DNA from: Actibacterium sp. XHP0104
GTDB taxonomy: Bacteria > Pseudomonadota > Alphaproteobacteria > Rhodobacterales > Rhodobacteraceae
DNA length: 64,000 nucleotides
NCBI RefSeq assembly: GCF_025751515.1
Contig: NZ_JAOWLE010000006.1
Coordinates: forward strand, 1-64,000
Direction: 5' to 3'
Shown here in pieces: positions 25,421-34,086 of this stretch. The position numbers and the translations under genes are program-made. Under the pieces are notes generated by a model. It was not told where the DNA came from. It saw only the letters and a program-made list of their open reading frames with translations, and ran no database searches. Every line of letters starts with the position of its first letter. Position 1 is the stretch's first letter.

Positions 25421-27896
25421 CGAGGCCTCCCCGGTTGCGGCGGATCACGTTGACGATGAGCCGCTCGCCCGCAGGCGTCGCGAGATAGTCCCCGACGATG
25501 GCGGGATCGAGCACGTTGACGATGCGGGTCGCGGGCTGGGGCGCCGGACCACCGCTGTTCGCCTCGACGCCGAGCCGCCCGCCCGGGCCACGGCGAAGGG
25601 GCAGGATCGCCTCCGGTCCGGCCTCGCCCATGAGCCCGATCCCCCGCGCGAAGGGAAACACTGTCGGCCGGTTGACCACGCCACCCCGGGCGAAGGCCGT
25701 GATCTCTCCGGCCTGCGCGAAAGCCCCGCCCTTGGCAAAGCCACCAATGCCGAAGAGCCCGCCGATGGCGCTCCCGATCCAGCCGAAAAGACCACCACCG
25801 CCGCCGGTCCCCGCGCCGGAGAAGGCACGGAAGAGCGCGTCCTCGATCGGCTTGAAGGCCTGATCGATGAGCCTGCTCGCGAGATTGCGCGCGATCCCCG
25901 CCACGGCGCCAGCGAAGGTCTGCCAGCTGAGCTCGCCCGACTTCAGCGCCTCCTTGATCGGACCCGTGATGTCTTCCGCCAGTCCCTTCGCGATCTCCTG
26001 CGTCCGTTCCACGGCCGCGCGGGCCGCATCCCAGGATTGGCGCGCGACATCGGCCGCACTCTGCATGGCGCCGCCCGCGCGCCCCGCGGCCTCGGCGGTC
26101 TCGTCGAGCGCGGCGGCCGGTCCCGCCCCGTCCTCACCGGACAGCGCGGCATCGAAGCGCTCGGCAGCGATCGTCGCGCCATCGAGCGCCGTCTCTGCCT
26201 CCGTGCCCGTGCTGCTGACGGCGGCACGCAGGGCGTCGAACGCGGCAAGCGGCTGGAGCGCGCCGTCGGCCAGTGTGGCGGCGGTCTGACGCCAGGCTTC
26301 GGCCGAGGCGGCGGCTTCGCTGGCAGCAGCCGTCAGTCCGAGATCGGGAACGGCGAGCGGGTTGTCGGCGAAAGCCGAGGCGAAGGCATCGCGCGCGGCC
26401 GTGGCGGCCTCGGTGGCCGCACCGGCGAAGCGGTTCTCGAGGCGGCCGAGATCGAGGTCGGCGATGACCCCGATCCGGCGCTCGACGCCGAGCGCTTCCA
26501 GCCCGGCATTCACGCCCTCGATGAAGCCGTTGATCCGGGTGACGACGCCATTCAGCATCGCCTCGACGCCCTCGATCAAGCTGTTGGCAGCCTGGAACGC
26601 CAGATCGCCGATGGCGGCGGGGAGCAGACCCCAGACGGCCCTGATCGCCTCGAACGCGCCTTTGAAGCTGTTCACGGCGGCATTCGCGAATCCGACCACG
26701 GCCTCGAGCGCGCCCTGCATGGCGGACGCCGCGGAGGCCTGGATGTCGGCGAAAGCCGCCATGGCCGAGGCTCCGGCGCTCGCAGCGCCCATGCCGATCC
26801 GGTCCCAGACCTCGCTGGCGAGATCCCCAAGGAGCGCCATCGCGTTGCCGAACCCGCCCGCGCCCGAGACGAGGCGCGTAAACTGGTAGATGAGTTCTCC
26901 CGCGCCGACGATGAGCGCGCCGATGCCGGTCCGGATCACCGCGCCGCGCAGGACGACCAGCGCCGTCGCGAGACCGCGCACCGAGAGTGCAGCAGCGGCA
27001 AGACCCGCGACCCAGCGGCCAGCCAGGAAGGCGGCGAAGGTGGCGGCATAGGTCGCCAGCCGAGCGATGTTGTCGAAGAGACCTCGGATCGCGATGCCGA
27101 GCGGGCCGGTGCGGCTTGCGACGGACGCCAAGGCATCGGCGACCGCCTCAAGCGCCGGGGCCGCGGCGACGGCCAACTGGTTCGACAGCCCGCGCCAGAT
27201 GAGCCCCAACCTCGAGATCGCGTCGTTCGTTCGCTCGATCTGGTCCGCGTCCTGTTCGGAGACAACGACGCCGAAGGCACGGACGTCCTCGGTCGCCTGG
27301 CGCAGCGTTGCCGTCTCGATCCGCGACATGGCGATGGAGCCTTCCTCGCCGAAAAGCTGTCCCGCGACCGCCGCGCGCTCGGCAACCGGCACGAACTCCT
27401 CGATGGCCGCGTTGATCGCGCCGACGCGCTCGTCGAGCGGCAGGGCCAACAGGTCGGAGGCCGAGAGCCCCAGCCGCTCCAGAGCTTGCGCCGCGGGGCC
27501 GCCGCCGGCTGCAGCCTGGCTCAGACGCCGCGTGAGATCCTTGGTTGCCTGCTCGATCCCCGACATCGAGACGCCGGCCAGTTCGCCGGCGCGCTCCAGC
27601 GTTTGGATCGAGGCGACCGTGGTCCCGAGCGACTGCGCGAGCTTCGCCTGTGCGTCGATCGTCTGCAGGCCGGAGCGGACCATGGCGACGCCCGCGGCGG
27701 TGGCGGCAGCGACAGCGGCTGCAGCCGCCACGCGCACCCGGCGTGCGAAGCCGGCGAGCCGGGCGTTCGCCGCTTCCATCTCGCGGCTGAGCCGCCCGAA
27801 GCCGCGCGCTCCGGCTTCGCCCACGCCTTCCAGCTCGGCGCGGACCTGTCGCCCGCCGACGGCGGCGAGGCGGACGGATACACGCTTCTCAGCCAT
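25413..27896 (-). CDS. Tape measure protein
   Basis: An 827-residue Ala-rich, largely helical protein. The N-terminus 'VRLAAVGGRQVRAELEGVGE' and the following long helices are typical tape measure openings; hydrophobic segments occur at about 60-80 and 270-340. The C-terminal end 'GVVNRPTVFPFARGIGLMGE' followed by 'AGPEAILPLRRGPGG' is the hallmark of tape measure C-termini. It sets tail length and is ejected with the DNA. It begins 8 nt inside the end of the frameshifted T chaperone frame. Confidence 0.9.
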   Translation of the reverse strand: MAEKRVSVRLAAVGGRQVRAELEGVGEAGARGFGRLSREMEAANARLAGFARRVRVAAAAAVAAATAAGVAMVRSGLQTIDAQAKLAQSLGTTVASIQTLERAGELAGVSMSGIEQATKDLTRRLSQAAAGGGPAAQALERLGLSASDLLALPLDERVGAINAAIEEFVPVAERAAVAGQLFGEEGSIAMSRIETATLRQATEDVRAFGVVVSEQDADQIERTNDAISRLGLIWRGLSNQLAVAAAPALEAVADALASVASRTGPLGIAIRGLFDNIARLATYAATFAAFLAGRWVAGLAAAALSVRGLATALVVLRGAVIRTGIGALIVGAGELIYQFTRLVSGAGGFGNAMALLGDLASEVWDRIGMGAASAGASAMAAFADIQASAASAMQGALEAVVGFANAAVNSFKGAFEAIRAVWGLLPAAIGDLAFQAANSLIEGVEAMLNGVVTRINGFIEGVNAGLEALGVERRIGVIADLDLGRLENRFAGAATEAATAARDAFASAFADNPLAVPDLGLTAAASEAAASAEAWRQTAATLADGALQPLAAFDALRAAVSSTGTEAETALDGATIAAERFDAALSGEDGAGPAAALDETAEAAGRAGGAMQSAADVARQSWDAARAAVERTQEIAKGLAEDITGPIKEALKSGELSWQTFAGAVAGIARNLASRLIDQAFKPIEDALFRAFSGAGTGGGGGLFGWIGSAIGGLFGIGGFAKGGAFAQAGEITAFARGGVVNRPTVFPFARGIGLMGEAGPEAILPLRRGPGGRLGVEANSGGPAPQPATRIVNVLDPAIVGDYLATPAGERLIVNVIRRNRGGLDA

Positions 27897-28553
27897 CGGG
27901 GCGTTCCATCTGTTCGTTGAGCTTTGCCACCATCACCGCTTCGATGACGGGGAGCAGTTCGCCCGCGGCGGCGGGCGGCACGCCAAGCGCGTCGCCAAGG
28001 GCGAGCGCTGCAGTCAGATCCCATCCGACGACGGACCCGGGAAGGATGCGCAGCTGTCCGCCGAGACGGCCGACGAGATCCCAGACCTGCCAGCCTTCAT
28101 GCGTCAGCGGCCGGTTCGCGCGGCCTGGGCAGTCCTCGCACGCTTGCGCGCAGGCGTCGCAGTACCGCTCGCCCCCGCCGAAAGACCAGTCGGCGAGAGC
28201 GCGGAGGCGTTTTTTTCCTGTTCCAGCAGCAGACCCTTGGAGACGTAGGTCAACTGGAAGGCTTCGAAGATCGGCCAGACGTCGAGCAACGCGTCGATGG
28301 CCTCCGGGCTGGGTTGGATGGGGGTGCCGTCCGCGTTGCCAATGCCCTCCCAGGCGAGCACCGCGCGGCGGGCCAGTGCCTTGGCGAAGGCGACCGCGCG
28401 TTCCTCGTCGGAGGCCTCCTCGGGGACCGCCTCCACTACCGGGTCGCTGCGCGTCGCCACCATCAGCGCCGTCGTCAGCGGGCGGAGCTGCACCCGGACG
28501 CCGGGGGCCAGGTCATGCCAGCGCGGCGCGTTCGTCAGGTCGAGTGTGAGCAT
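27889..28553 (-). CDS. Tail assembly chaperone GT fusion made by -1 ribosomal frameshift
   Basis: Translation starts at 28553 in the G frame, slips one base back at A AAA AAC (28215-28209) and continues in the -1 frame to the TGA at 27891-27889. The product has 115 + 106 = 221 residues. The T part begins with a cysteine cluster ('ERYCDACAQACEDCPG') and continues 'HEGWQVWDLVGRL' and 'AAGELLPVIEAVMVAKLNEQ', which looks like a conserved phage domain (DUF7697-like). I find no ATG, GTG or TTG in this frame near its start, so frameshifting is the only evident route. It lies directly upstream of the tape measure gene, as G/GT does in lambda. The coordinates span both frames. Confidence 0.8.
28104..28553 (-). 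CDS. Tail assembly chaperone G (unshifted product)
   Basis: A 149-residue protein beginning 'MLTLDLTNAPRWHDLAPGVR', typical of phage tail-chaperone G proteins that wrap the tape measure during tail assembly. After residue 115 the unshifted frame runs into a low-complexity Ala/Arg/Thr tail and stops at 28104. The ATG at 28553 lies 3 nt after the stop of the tube gene; the longer upstream frame merely reads through the end of that gene. Confidence 0.8.
   Translation of the reverse strand: MLTLDLTNAPRWHDLAPGVRVQLRPLTTALMVATRSDPVVEAVPEEASDEERAVAFAKALARRAVLAWEGIGNADGTPIQPSPEAIDALLDVWPIFEAFQLTYVSKGLLLEQEKNASALSPTGLSAGASGTATPARKRARTAQAARTGR
28209..28215 (-). promoter_or_regulatory. Programmed -1 frameshift slippery heptamer
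   Basis: On the minus strand the G frame reads CAG GAA AAA AAC GCC, giving the canonical X XXY YYZ heptamer A AAA AAC in phase with the G reading frame. Both tRNAs can re-pair after a one-base slip. It lies near the end of G, the same place as the lambda G/GT slip site. Confidence 0.8.
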
Positions 28554-28555
28554 GC

Positions 28556-29500
28556 TCAGTACACCTCGATGTCGTTGATCAGGGTCGCCGTACACATCCG
28601 TCCCACGCTGCTGTCGCGGGCGGCCTGCCAGTCGAAGGTGGCCTGCACCCCCTGCGGTCCGGAAATCTCGATCCGCGGGCGCGGCAGGTAGACGGCGTGT
28701 ACGGTGAAGGTGAAGCTCTCGCCCGAGGGCAGCGCGTAGCCGAACTCGAGTTCGCACGGATCGCCGTTGATCGCCTGACTTACCAACGTGCTGTCGGCGA
28801 AACGGACCTCGATGGAGCCGGTCAGCGCTGCGATGGACGGGTCTGCACCGTCGATCCGGCCATCGCTGCGGATGGTCTCGATCCGGTCGAGGTTGTTGGC
28901 ATAGGTGATATCGGCCGAGACCACGTTACCGAGCGCCATCCCGTTCCGCGTGATTGAGCCGTTGAAATGGCCGAACCGCTTCAGCTCCAGCGCAGCTGGG
29001 GTACCAGCGCTGGTCGTGGTGTCCACCGTCTCGCCCTGCGCCACTAGCCGCGCGGTGGCCGTGAGCAGACCTGAGCGCTGCATCTGCCAGGTCAGCTGGT
29101 CGAGCACGCAGCCGGAATATATGGCAAAGCGCGGCACCTCGGGCATGCCGGTCTCGATGGAAAGGCTCGGCAGCGTCCAGGCGCCCGACTGGAACTCATG
29201 CGTGAACGGCCCCGGAGCCGTGCCTGTCGTTGCAGGCGGCCCGAACGCGGCCTTCAGCCAGAAACCGAAGGCCTCGGCGTCAAGCGGCACGACGACATCG
29301 CCGTCGGCGGTTACCGCGTCCTTGATCGGTGCCAGCGGATCGCGGCCGTAGCCCAAGAGCTCCGAGTTCAGCAGCGGCTGCTCGGCTCCGAGCGAAGTGC
29401 TGGCGAAGGGCATGCGGGTGAAGCCGCTGGCGGGCGGCGTTCCGTAGGTCGTTTCGAACGCAAGCGCCATCAGCGCCCGCGCCCCCTGGGCTCGTGCCAT
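28556..29500 (-). CDS. Major tail tube protein
   Basis: A 314-residue beta-rich protein opening 'ARALMALAFETTYGTPPASG', a common start of siphovirus tail tube proteins, with 'LDAEAFGFWLKAAFG' in the first third and a C-terminal domain ('GPQGVQATFDWQAARD') that may be an added surface domain. It would polymerise into the tube around the tape measure. Position between tail terminator and G/GT chaperone supports this. Longer than the minimal tube protein (about 200 residues). Confidence 0.75.
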   Translation of the reverse strand: MARAQGARALMALAFETTYGTPPASGFTRMPFASTSLGAEQPLLNSELLGYGRDPLAPIKDAVTADGDVVVPLDAEAFGFWLKAAFGPPATTGTAPGPFTHEFQSGAWTLPSLSIETGMPEVPRFAIYSGCVLDQLTWQMQRSGLLTATARLVAQGETVDTTTSAGTPAALELKRFGHFNGSITRNGMALGNVVSADITYANNLDRIETIRSDGRIDGADPSIAALTGSIEVRFADSTLVSQAINGDPCELEFGYALPSGESFTFTVHAVYLPRPRIEISGPQGVQATFDWQAARDSSVGRMCTATLINDIEVY

Positions 29501-29524
29501 GGTGTTCTCCTCGGGTTGTCGGGG

Positions 29525-29944
29525 TCAGGCCAGCGGGTCGGCCGTGGAATAGTGCAGCACCACCGGGATCACGGCGGCCTTCAGGCTGGCCGCGCCCTCT
29601 ACCGGCAGGTCCACGGGGCGCGGCGCTTCCGCCTCGACCCAGTCGCAGAGCCCGCCCAGCGTGCGGTCGGCGGCGAGCGTCGCGCCGACGCTGGCGATCA
29701 GCGTGTCGAAGGCGGCGTCACGGGCGGCACCCTGGACGACCGCCTCGATCTCGGCGCGGTGCTGGTAGTGGTAGCGCAGCGGCGACAGTGTGACCTCCGG
29801 CTCCCCCGGCTCGCCATCGCGCAAGATAAGCAGCCCCTCGGCCGGGACGCGCTCGGGCAGCACCTCACCGCGGAGGGCGGTCGCTGGCAGCGCCGAGAGC
29901 CGCGTGTGCAGCGCGGAGAGGATGGTTTCGCGTGGGGTGGGCAT
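29525..29944 (-). CDS. Tail terminator / tail completion protein
   Basis: A 139-residue protein beginning 'MPTPRETILSALHTRLSALP' with 'LSPLRYHYQHRAEIEAVVQG', a pattern seen in gpU-like tail terminator proteins placed just upstream of the tube gene. No enzymatic motif. Function is inferred from position, length and N-terminal pattern. Confidence 0.6.
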   Translation of the reverse strand: MPTPRETILSALHTRLSALPATALRGEVLPERVPAEGLLILRDGEPGEPEVTLSPLRYHYQHRAEIEAVVQGAARDAAFDTLIASVGATLAADRTLGGLCDWVEAEAPRPVDLPVEGAASLKAAVIPVVLHYSTADPLA

Positions 29945-30032
29945 CTTCTACTCGGCCGGGGGCTGGTGAGCATCATTCATAGTCGTGTATTCGTCAGGAC
30001 CGTGATCCAATAGATCAGTGAGGGGTCTCAAA

Positions 30033-30635
30033 GTGTTCTACCTTGATCTTTATCCAGCCAATCCCCCTGGCTTTCATGCACTTTCGACATCCGCGGATTG
30101 GCTTCCTTGGCTGATCAGGGCAATTCCGGCCGGCATTCATCCAGATGTCAGGAGAAGGCTGAAATCTAACCTGAAACACATCATGGTCGGCCTTGAGATG
30201 AAGGCTGGACTTATCGTTCCGCATGGGGAACGGGTATCCGGCAGATCAGTGCTTTTCGAGCCCTACTTCCAAATCATGAACTTCGAGTTCAGCGTTGGGG
30301 TGTTTTCGATCTGCGAAGGTCTTGGATCGGTCCATCACCTTGCAGGAATTGGGGACGACGGCGCCACAGGCGCTCGCGTCAACACGAACGACTGGATTGC
30401 AGCACTTTGCCGTGAGTTCGACCCAACCGGCGCAGCGCAACTTGATGCAAATGTCCGCAGGGTCAAAGAGGTGCGAGACAAGATGCACCAAGATCGGCTT
30501 GGCGCGCGGGCTGACATTGATTGGCACGACTTCGACTACAACGAGTCGTTTATTCCGTCCCGCGCCGCATTGCAGCCGATTCTGCGGAGGCACCTTGGTG
30601 AGGTACCGGGGCAAACCAATCTGCTGCTTACATGA
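30033..30635 (+). CDS. Unknown moron gene inserted in the structural module (opposite strand)
   Basis: A 200-residue protein encoded on the plus strand between two minus-strand tail genes, with a lower GC feel and different codon use from the neighbours. It has its own start (GTG 30033 with AGGGG at 7 nt; a GTG at 30018 is the alternative). There is no signal peptide or clear membrane segment. The C-terminal half has 'RRVKEVRDKMHQDR', which resembles the helix bearing the R-x(3-6)-H motif of HEPN ribonucleases, but the rest is not recognisable as HEPN. Such insertions are usually lysogeny-expressed cargo, for example exclusion or defence factors. Function unknown. Confidence 0.65.
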   Translation: MFYLDLYPANPPGFHALSTSADWLPWLIRAIPAGIHPDVRRRLKSNLKHIMVGLEMKAGLIVPHGERVSGRSVLFEPYFQIMNFEFSVGVFSICEGLGSVHHLAGIGDDGATGARVNTNDWIAALCREFDPTGAAQLDANVRRVKEVRDKMHQDRLGARADIDWHDFDYNESFIPSRAALQPILRRHLGEVPGQTNLLLT

Positions 30636-30671
30636 TGTCAGCGGCGTTGACGCTCGTGCGCCGGGCGAACT

Positions 30672-31298
30672 TCAACGCGCCTCCATCCAATTTGCGACGA
30701 TCAACCCCGGCACGCTGTCCAATGCCCGGTCTGCATCCCGCGCCAAGTCCAGCCGCTTCGGCAGCTTGACCTGCGGCACCAGCAGGAAAATCGGCGCGGT
30801 GACCTTGCCGCGTCCGGTCTTCGAGCGCGACACGACCGCCTGGCCCTTCGTGTTCAGCCGTCCCTCCGCCACCAGCAGGCTCGGTCCGGTGCGACGATAG
30901 ACGAAGCGCAGGCGCAGGCCGCGTCGCCGTTCCCATTCGCCAGGGGTGATCCGGCCGCCGCGCAGGGACTTGCCCGCCGCGGGTAGCGGGATTGCGAGCC
31001 AGAACCCGTCCTTCGACCGGATCAGCGGGCCGGTGTCATGTGCTCCGACGATTACCGGGGCCTGGGACCAGACGAGCGCGGCGGCGTCCAGGCTCTCGCC
31101 AGATCTCGGGAAGTTCTGGCTCCGGATCGAGTTGGCCAGCCGAGTACCGAGCCCCGCGCCGGTGATCTGCAACCGCCACGCCGACTTCAGCCCGCTCCCG
31201 GCCTCGCGCATGGCTGCGGTGACGGCCCGTTCGCCCGCCGCGATCTCGGCCTGCATCATCGCCACGATGTCGGGATCGAGGTTCAGCCTCAGTTTCAC
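30672..31298 (-). CDS. Phage tail/neck protein (DUF6441-like)
   Basis: A 208-residue protein with the motif series 'MKLRLNLDPDIVAMMQAEIA', 'GLKSAWRLQITGAGLG' and a basic C-terminal part with 'PIFLLVPQVKLPKRLDLAR'. This matches a family annotated DUF6441 in alphaproteobacterial phages, lying between head-tail joining and tail terminator genes, and probably corresponds to a neck or tail-completion protein. Its ATG overlaps the upstream stop by 4 nt. The plus-strand moron separates it from the next tail gene. Confidence 0.6.
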   Translation of the reverse strand: MKLRLNLDPDIVAMMQAEIAAGERAVTAAMREAGSGLKSAWRLQITGAGLGTRLANSIRSQNFPRSGESLDAAALVWSQAPVIVGAHDTGPLIRSKDGFWLAIPLPAAGKSLRGGRITPGEWERRRGLRLRFVYRRTGPSLLVAEGRLNTKGQAVVSRSKTGRGKVTAPIFLLVPQVKLPKRLDLARDADRALDSVPGLIVANWMEAR

Positions 31299-31606
31299 GT
31301 GGGCCTCAGGTCGACGGTCCAGACGAGCCGCTTGCGGTCGCGAACGGGCTCGCCCTGGATGAGGAAGGCATCCCCGTCGATCTCGATGCGGTCGCCGGGA
31401 CGCGGGTTCGCCACCTCGGCCACGCGCAGGTCGATCCGGGTGGTCTCGGACCAGAGCCGCGCGTCACCGAAGTCGGAGACGACATCCGCGCGCCGGGCGA
31501 CGACGCGCACCAGCACCGGCGCGCCGCCATCGGCGATGTAGACCGCGTCCCGGCCGATGTTCGGATCGGCGAAGAGCGCACTGAGCGCGGCGGCGAAGGC
31601 GCTCAT
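31295..31606 (-). CDS. Head-tail attachment protein (gpFII-like)
   Basis: A 103-residue protein with an initial helix ('MSAFAAALSALFADPNIG') and a beta-rich remainder ('VRVVARRADVVSDFGD', 'RPGDRIEIDGDAFLIQGEPV'). This pattern is typical of lambda FII/head-tail joining proteins immediately after the decoration protein gene. It shares one base with the upstream gene's stop. Function inferred from fold pattern and position. Confidence 0.6.
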   Translation of the reverse strand: MSAFAAALSALFADPNIGRDAVYIADGGAPVLVRVVARRADVVSDFGDARLWSETTRIDLRVAEVANPRPGDRIEIDGDAFLIQGEPVRDRKRLVWTVDLRPT

Positions 31607-31941
31607 CAGAACGTCGCGTTCAGGCGGACCCGGCCGATGGTGTCGCCGGCGCCGCTCGCCACCGCCTCGGTGGCCACGCCGACGAGCGTGTTGTCGGTCG
31701 CGACCGTCGTGGAGCGCTTGTTAGTGTCGTCCCAATAGACCTTGGCGCCGACGGTCCAAGCCTGCGAGCCGACCTTAGTGATGTCGAACACGCCGGTGAG
31801 CGCGGTCTCGACGGGTTCGCCGAGGGCGGCCATGCCTGCCGCAACACCGAAGATGGAGCCGACGAGCAGGCCATCGCCTGAGGCGACGGCGTAGGGCGCG
31901 GTCAGGGTGATGGTGTTGCCGGGCTGGACGTAGTTTTTCAT
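31606..31941 (-). CDS. Capsid decoration-type protein (DUF2190)
   Basis: A 111-residue protein beginning 'MKNYVQPGNTITLTAPYAVA' with 'GDGLLVGSIFGVAAG' and 'VGAKVYWDDTNKRST', the signature of DUF2190 phage proteins located just downstream of the major capsid gene. These are thought to stabilise or decorate capsids. The start has AAGGATCC-type Shine-Dalgarno sequence upstream. Confidence 0.75.
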   Translation of the reverse strand: MKNYVQPGNTITLTAPYAVASGDGLLVGSIFGVAAGMAALGEPVETALTGVFDITKVGSQAWTVGAKVYWDDTNKRSTTVATDNTLVGVATEAVASGAGDTIGRVRLNATF

Positions 31942-32017
31942 GGGGAGGATCCTTGTGGAAAGACGAAGGGCGGCCCGATTGGACCGCCCGCATGTCAGGG
32001 TTCAGGATGGATGCGGG

Positions 32018-34081
32018 TTACGCGCCCGGGTTCTTGTAGAGGCCGCGCCAGTCGATGGCCTTGGCGCCGAAGTCGAGGCGGCACTTGATCTCGACCCCGT
32101 CGACGTCGAAGCCGTTGCGGGTCTCGATGTAGGCGCCCTGCTGGCCCTCGAGATAGGCGTACTCGATGGTGTCGATCTGGTTCGGGCTGGCCGCCAGATA
32201 CCAGGCGGTCTCGCTGGCGGCGTCGAGCCGGGGCTCGCTGATCGGCGCCAGCGTGCGGATCGACTGCGGCACCACGCTGGACGTCGCGGCGGGCACGAGG
32301 TTCTGCGCGACCAGCTGCTCGGCCTTCAGTTCCAGCGAGGCGGGCACGATCAGGAAGGCCGGGCGGACATTCAGCACCGTCTTCTTGTCGAGGCCGGTCT
32401 GCTTGGACATCGCCGCGCGCGCCGCGCCCACGCTGCTGACATCAAGCGCCGCCCCGGTGCCCGCGAGGTTCTTGTGGGTGGTGTGGAACAGCGCGTTGCC
32501 GTCGGCCATGGCCGGGTTGGCGGTGATGATCCCCCAGACCACGTCCGATTCCAGCTGTGCGATGGAGTTGCCGTACATCGCCGGGATCCGGGTGAAGGCG
32601 TCGAGATCGTCGTTGATCAGCGTCTGGCGGGTGATCGCGACCACCCGGCCATAGGTCTTGACCTTGTAGCTCTCCTTGCTCTCGCCGAGCGTCCCGCGCT
32701 TGAACTCGCCGCTCTCGCCGACTTCCAGAAGCTGAGGGGCCTCGCCCAGCTGCACCCGGTGCATCGCCTTGAAGTCGGTGGCCAGCACCTGGCGGCAGAA
32801 CAGCATGAAGGTGCGGGGATAGGCCTCGTAGGCCTGACGCAGGGTCTTGTTGGTGACTGCCGACAGGATCTCGGGGAAGTCCGAGGTCGAGTGCAGGGCC
32901 CGCGTCGCCACCTCGTCGCGCGACAGGCCGCGCGTGTTCACCCCGGCATTGCCGAGGCTTTCGCGGGCCAGTTCCAGCAGCGTCATGCCGCGGTACTGGC
33001 GCGCGGCGTCCTCCAGCTGGAACAGCGTCGGGCTGTAGCGGTGCAGCAGCGCGTTCGCCACCGCGTCGCGGCGGGTGATGTGTTCGTCCCGACCGCCGAG
33101 CGGGACGGAGACATGGCTGAAGGTCCGGGTCTCGTCGGATTTCGCGGCGACCTGATCGAGGATCAGGCGGCGGGACTCGTCGACGCTGACGCCGCGTTTC
33201 ACCAGATCCTCGGCGAAGCCGCGCTCGAGGTTCAGCCGCCCGGCCAGGCCGTAGATGGTGGAGACGCGGTCGCGCTCGGCCTCGCGGGCGCGGGTGGCAA
33301 CCGCTTCGGTGTCGGGCGCAGCGGGGGCATCGGTATTCTGAAGCTTCGGCTGGCTGCGGGTTTCGACTCCGGCGACCTTCGGGTCGGGCGCAGCCGGTTT
33401 CGGCTCGGTCATGGGGGTGTCCTCGGTTTCGACCGGCTCGGTCGGCTGGGTGGTGGCGGGAGTTGCGGCGTCGCGCGCCGGGGTCTGGGTCTTGTCCGTC
33501 ATCGGGGATGCTCCTTGCAGTGTGGGGGCGTCCCGGCGGTGAAGGACGCAGTCGTGAAGGGGATGCTGGGCGCGGAAGCCCGCGGCGGGGTCGGCGCCGA
33601 CGGCGACGGCGGAAACCTCGAAGGGCGTCCAGTCCACCGCGCGCCAGAGTTCGCGGGCGGCCTCGGGTTTCGAGACCTCGAAGCGGTGGACCTGATAGCC
33701 GATGGAGACCGCGCGGATGTGCCCGGCCTGAATGTCGCGCCAGATCGGTTCGACATCGGCGCGCTCGCTGATCCGCACGAGCGCGATGCCGCGTCCGTTC
33801 TCGATCCGCGCCGAGCCCGGCACGACCGAGCCGATCACTGCATCGAGCGTGTCAAGCTCATGCACCTTCAGGAAGGGCGCGCCCGCGTTCAGCCGGTCGA
33901 GCCGAACATGGGCCGGATCGAGGCTCAGTTCCTCGTCATAGGGCTCGCCGAAAAAGGTCGCGCGGCGGACGCGCGCGCCTGCCGACCAGACCACCTCGAC
34001 GGTGCGGCTGTCGGCATCGGCCGTGTTCGGCGCAAGCTCCGCCGACCGGCGCATGGCCGGCAGTTCGATCATCGTGTCCAT
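32018..34081 (-). CDS. Prohead protease / major capsid protein fusion
   Basis: A 687-residue protein. Residues 1-190 are an HK97-type prohead protease: 'AGAPFLKVHELDTLDAVIGS' with the catalytic-type His, and 'IRAVSIGYQVHRFEV' with the Ser. Residues about 195-330 are a Pro/Ala-rich then helical scaffold-like segment. Residues 330-687 are the capsid domain ('NALFHTTHKNLAGTG', 'LDFGAKAIDWRGLYKNPGA'). Internal ATGs at 33502 (residue 194) and 33412 (residue 224) each have a good purine-rich ribosome site, so separate scaffold-capsid products may also be made. Fusions of this kind are known in Rhodobacteraceae phages. Confidence 0.85.
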   Translation of the reverse strand: MDTMIELPAMRRSAELAPNTADADSRTVEVVWSAGARVRRATFFGEPYDEELSLDPAHVRLDRLNAGAPFLKVHELDTLDAVIGSVVPGSARIENGRGIALVRISERADVEPIWRDIQAGHIRAVSIGYQVHRFEVSKPEAARELWRAVDWTPFEVSAVAVGADPAAGFRAQHPLHDCVLHRRDAPTLQGASPMTDKTQTPARDAATPATTQPTEPVETEDTPMTEPKPAAPDPKVAGVETRSQPKLQNTDAPAAPDTEAVATRAREAERDRVSTIYGLAGRLNLERGFAEDLVKRGVSVDESRRLILDQVAAKSDETRTFSHVSVPLGGRDEHITRRDAVANALLHRYSPTLFQLEDAARQYRGMTLLELARESLGNAGVNTRGLSRDEVATRALHSTSDFPEILSAVTNKTLRQAYEAYPRTFMLFCRQVLATDFKAMHRVQLGEAPQLLEVGESGEFKRGTLGESKESYKVKTYGRVVAITRQTLINDDLDAFTRIPAMYGNSIAQLESDVVWGIITANPAMADGNALFHTTHKNLAGTGAALDVSSVGAARAAMSKQTGLDKKTVLNVRPAFLIVPASLELKAEQLVAQNLVPAATSSVVPQSIRTLAPISEPRLDAASETAWYLAASPNQIDTIEYAYLEGQQGAYIETRNGFDVDGVEIKCRLDFGAKAIDWRGLYKNPGA

Positions 34082-34086
34082 GAAGG

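Noticed and set aside
24993-27920. 975-residue plus-strand open frame opposite the tape measure gene
   Set aside because: Antisense shadow of the tape measure and neighbouring genes; no start context or recognisable domain.
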